Shown piece after piece: positions 31,001 through 32,536 of a stretch of 32,536 bases of DNA. The DNA is taken from assembly GCA_019648995.1 (NCBI GenBank), contig BLXT01004129.1, positions 278,241-310,776 on the forward strand, written 5' to 3'. Every line of letters starts with the position of its first letter. Position 1 is the stretch's first letter. This DNA comes from Plakobranchus ocellatus (Eukaryota > Mollusca > Gastropoda > Plakobranchidae). Position numbers and translations under genes: made by a program. The notes beneath the pieces were generated by a model. That model was not told where the DNA came from. It saw only the letters and a program-made list of their open reading frames with translations, and searched no databases.

Positions 31001-32116
31001 GCAAGTGCATGTCAGCAGTGTGGTCAAGCCATTTTATGCTCCTGCCTTGATCAAGGGATGTGATTGATGGAGCAGGAAGGACGCTGAAGCATAGCTGAGG
31101 AACACTAATCACACCCAACTGCTTATTTGTAATGAGATAGGTCGTAGCCTTTATCAAAAGATTTGACTCCAAAACAGCCTTGGCTTGCTTAATCTAAATT
31201 CTTGGATAATCTGGATTTCAAACTCACTCTTAACACATTCAGATTAAGCAGCATAAACTGTATAGCCCACCAACAATAGAATGATATCAGGCTTTCAGGC
31301 CTACTTCAAGCTAGGCATTGTCTTTGATATTAAAGTCTTTACCTATTCCTCTGCAAAGAATTGCATAAAACACACACAACCAATTTAGACCCAAGATAGT
31401 CTGCAGGCAGTAACAAATGTTCATCCAAATGAACAGATTCAGTCAAATAAATAATTAAATTGCCTTTATATTGCATCATAACCCAAATTTTCACTTGCAA
31501 TTAAAATTCCATCACAGAGAAAAATCCAATGCTGAGGATAGAGACCTTTATTCAGAAAGCCTCCTCAGACCTCAAATAGTGTTTTTAAAAAAAGTACTCT
31601 CAGGTGTCACTCCCACAGTGTAGTTGAAAAAATGATGAATATAATTAATGTATACACTATATTGTTCAACTTAAGTTTAATAAGCTTAAGTCTATATTTG
31701 TGTTTATTTACTAAACAGTCTTGAGAAGACTTCCATTACAAATTCTTCAGCTCCTCAATTAACAATGCCCCATAGATGACACACTTACCTTGGTCACTTT
31801 TGTCTGCTCCCCGTCTTTAGATGATCTTTTCACATTGACTGATTGAGCAGCACCAAGAGACTTGAGCTTTGTGGAACCGCCTGCGCCAGCAGACGACTTG
31901 AGCTGTGCATCAATACTCCGTGAACTCTGGATCTGTGAGCGCAACTGCTGTTGCATGCCAGGTTTCAGCGCAGCTAGATTTGCACTTGACTTCTGCCCAT
32001 TTGCTTCCATTTTGATCTGCTGAGCAATCTCCATGGCACTTCGACTGGAGGACTGGTGAAGCCGTGGTGATGTGGAGACTGCAGTTTGGCTATGGTTGGC
32101 CACTAACCCAGCAGCA
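27972..32116 (-). CDS. Gln/Ser-rich nuclear coactivator-like protein, 3 exons visible, 5' end outside the window
   Basis: Family not recognised. Three exons join in frame: 32116-31789 (phase 2 entry, phase 0 exit), 30475-28608 (phase 0 to 2) and 28050-27972 (stop TAA), giving roughly 757 residues of the C-terminal part. The protein is Gln-, Ser- and His-rich and mostly disordered in appearance. Counting from MPLLAAK (30460), it has three LxxLL motifs (LEELL 168-172, LEKLL 181-185, LHQLL 219-223), a 12-Ser run (363-374) and two PPxY WW-ligands (PPDY 392-395, PPPY 398-401). PsiKxE SUMO-type sites are IKME in the first exon and IKQE in the large exon. LxxLL motifs are known nuclear-receptor binding boxes and PPxY motifs bind WW domains. 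Inference: a transcriptional coactivator of nuclear-receptor or mastermind-like style. A fusion to the neighbouring DNTTIP1 is unlikely because the reading phases do not match. Confidence 0.8.
28051..28607 (-). other. Intron between exons B and C of the Gln-rich gene
   Basis: A 557-bp intron whose first 237 bp is the 60-bp tandem array. Confidence 0.6.
28371..28639 (-). repeat. 60-bp tandem repeat spanning the exon B 5' splice site
   Basis: Four exact-period 60-bp units (28371-28430, 28431-28490, 28491-28550, 28551-28610) plus a partial unit (28611-28639) that is the end of the coding exon. Each unit has the plus-strand core CTCTCTGAGCAG or CTCTCTGGGCAG, a region like GAGCTAGAGCTGG and AT-rich TAATCAATCAAT. 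The exonic unit supplies the real donor; the intronic units hold diverged copies of it. Confidence 0.9.
28608..30475 (-). CDS. Gln-rich gene, large exon B
   Basis: A 1868-nt exon open throughout, the longest frame in the window. Acceptor TGTTTTATTTCAG; donor GCAAG|GTAAGAT, phase 2. First residues SLEASMPLLAAK. Holds all LxxLL and PPxY motifs and the Ser run. Its last 30 or so bases belong to a 60-bp tandem repeat that continues into the intron. Confidence 0.92.
29339..29374 (-). repeat. Coding TCA/TCT microsatellite (12 Ser)
   Basis: Twelve Ser codons in the Gln-rich protein, nearly all TCA, so the DNA itself is a trinucleotide repeat and probably length-variable. Confidence 0.8.
30476..31788 (-). 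other. Intron between exons A and B of the Gln-rich gene
   Basis: Contains the 572-bp pogo-like element. Inside that element is an imperfect hairpin with arms around CCCCTCTCTGAGA and its complement (30923-30961). Confidence 0.7.
30689..31260. mobile_element. Probable pogo/Tigger-like non-autonomous element (572 bp)
   Basis: TA at 30687-30688 and 31261-31262; ends CAGTTGCCACTGTTTAATCT and, inverted, CAGTTTATGCTGCTTAATCT, 15 of 20 identical. Subterminal repeats of the TAATCTGGATT type face inward on both sides, as in Tigger relatives. Located in the intron between exons A and B of the Gln-rich gene. The interior has no recognised coding sequence. Confidence 0.6.
31789..32116 (-). CDS. Gln-rich gene, exon A
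   Basis: Acceptor TTATTTTCCGACAG, donor AAG|GTAAGTGT (strong). 109 codons after one completing base. Contains SSRSAMEIAQQIKMEANG (IKME is PsiKxE), a Gln stretch (GMQQQLRSQIQ) and a Lys/Ser-rich end. No Met is needed because the exon continues a frame from upstream. Confidence 0.8.
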
Positions 32117-32536
32117 CTGTCGGAAAATAAGTTTTTAAAAAATCACAACTATGTGATACACCTACAAATAGAAATACTACTTCAATTTTAAGTACGATTC
32201 AAAAAGCAATGAACAATCAATAAAGTTCATGGACAAAGGGAACTGCAGCTATTTTTCTTTATTTCCATAATAAACATAAGCAGTACCTTGACACTTTTAT
32301 TTTCCCCCAATGTTTAATTTTGACAAAATTTTTAAAAAAAACAGACTCTAAAAATTTTGTACAAATGTTTTCTTTGGTAAAAAAAAATCATTTCAAAAAG
32401 TAAGTTAAATATGAATGTTCAAATAAAAACTCGACAATGCTCTGAAGTAGTATTTTTTTCCCTTAAGACTGCTATTTACAGATGAATTTTTACATTTTGA
32501 ACAACTAAAGAACTTAGGCCCAACAATGGATAAACA
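32117..32536 (-). other. Intron upstream of exon A
   Basis: AT-rich with no exon seen; earlier exons of the Gln-rich gene lie outside the window. Confidence 0.6.

Noticed and set aside
1..32536. CRISPR array, operon, ribosome binding site or rRNA gene
   Set aside because: The window is animal nuclear DNA; the only regular array (28371-28639) has a 60-bp period without spacer structure, and no rRNA or intact tRNA was recognised.

Overview
This is an AT-rich, intron-rich animal nuclear sequence. No prokaryotic gene organisation is visible: coding sequence comes as short minus-strand blocks flanked by GT/AG splice signals, and the introns hold DNA-transposon derivatives and tRNA-like short repeats. 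The best recognised protein is DNTTIP1 (TdIF1), an animal subunit of the MiDAC histone deacetylase complex, so the host is a metazoan. An invertebrate, perhaps a mollusc, is my inference from base composition and the form of DNTTIP1; nothing in the sequence proves it.

Two minus-strand genes lie head to tail. The upstream gene (about 32116 to 27972, 5' end outside the window) encodes a Gln/Ser-rich protein with three LxxLL motifs, two PPxY motifs and two SUMO-type PsiKxE sites. I do not recognise the family; it looks like a transcriptional coactivator. Its last coding exon (28050-27972) was placed by phase matching, which separates it from the next gene. The downstream gene is a 13-exon DNTTIP1 (26543 to 10056, about 406 aa by my model). 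It has the N-terminal dimerisation region, the basic/AT-hook-like linker, the conserved C-terminal DNA-binding domain and an acidic C-terminal tail that the human protein lacks.

The remaining sequence is introns and flanks with mobile-element remains: two 707-bp copies of one TTAA-flanked piggyBac-like derivative (4602-5308, 15271-15977); a second 1019-bp TTAA-flanked family with 16-bp terminal inverted repeats and a decayed transposase start (17280-18298); two probable TA-flanked pogo/Tigger-like elements (24141-24942, 30689-31260); an element bounded by a perfect 20-bp inverted repeat (23151-23781); two tRNA-like SINE candidates; and a decayed transposon ORF between the two genes.

The most interesting structures are two. 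First, both piggyBac-like families, though different in sequence, carry two TCGC...GCGA palindromes centred 23.5 and 67.5 bp from the same end. Second, a 60-bp tandem array duplicates the 3' end of the large Gln-rich exon with its 5' splice site, giving a row of live and dead decoy donors. The first 8.3 kb has no gene I can name, only weak candidate terminal exons on the minus strand.
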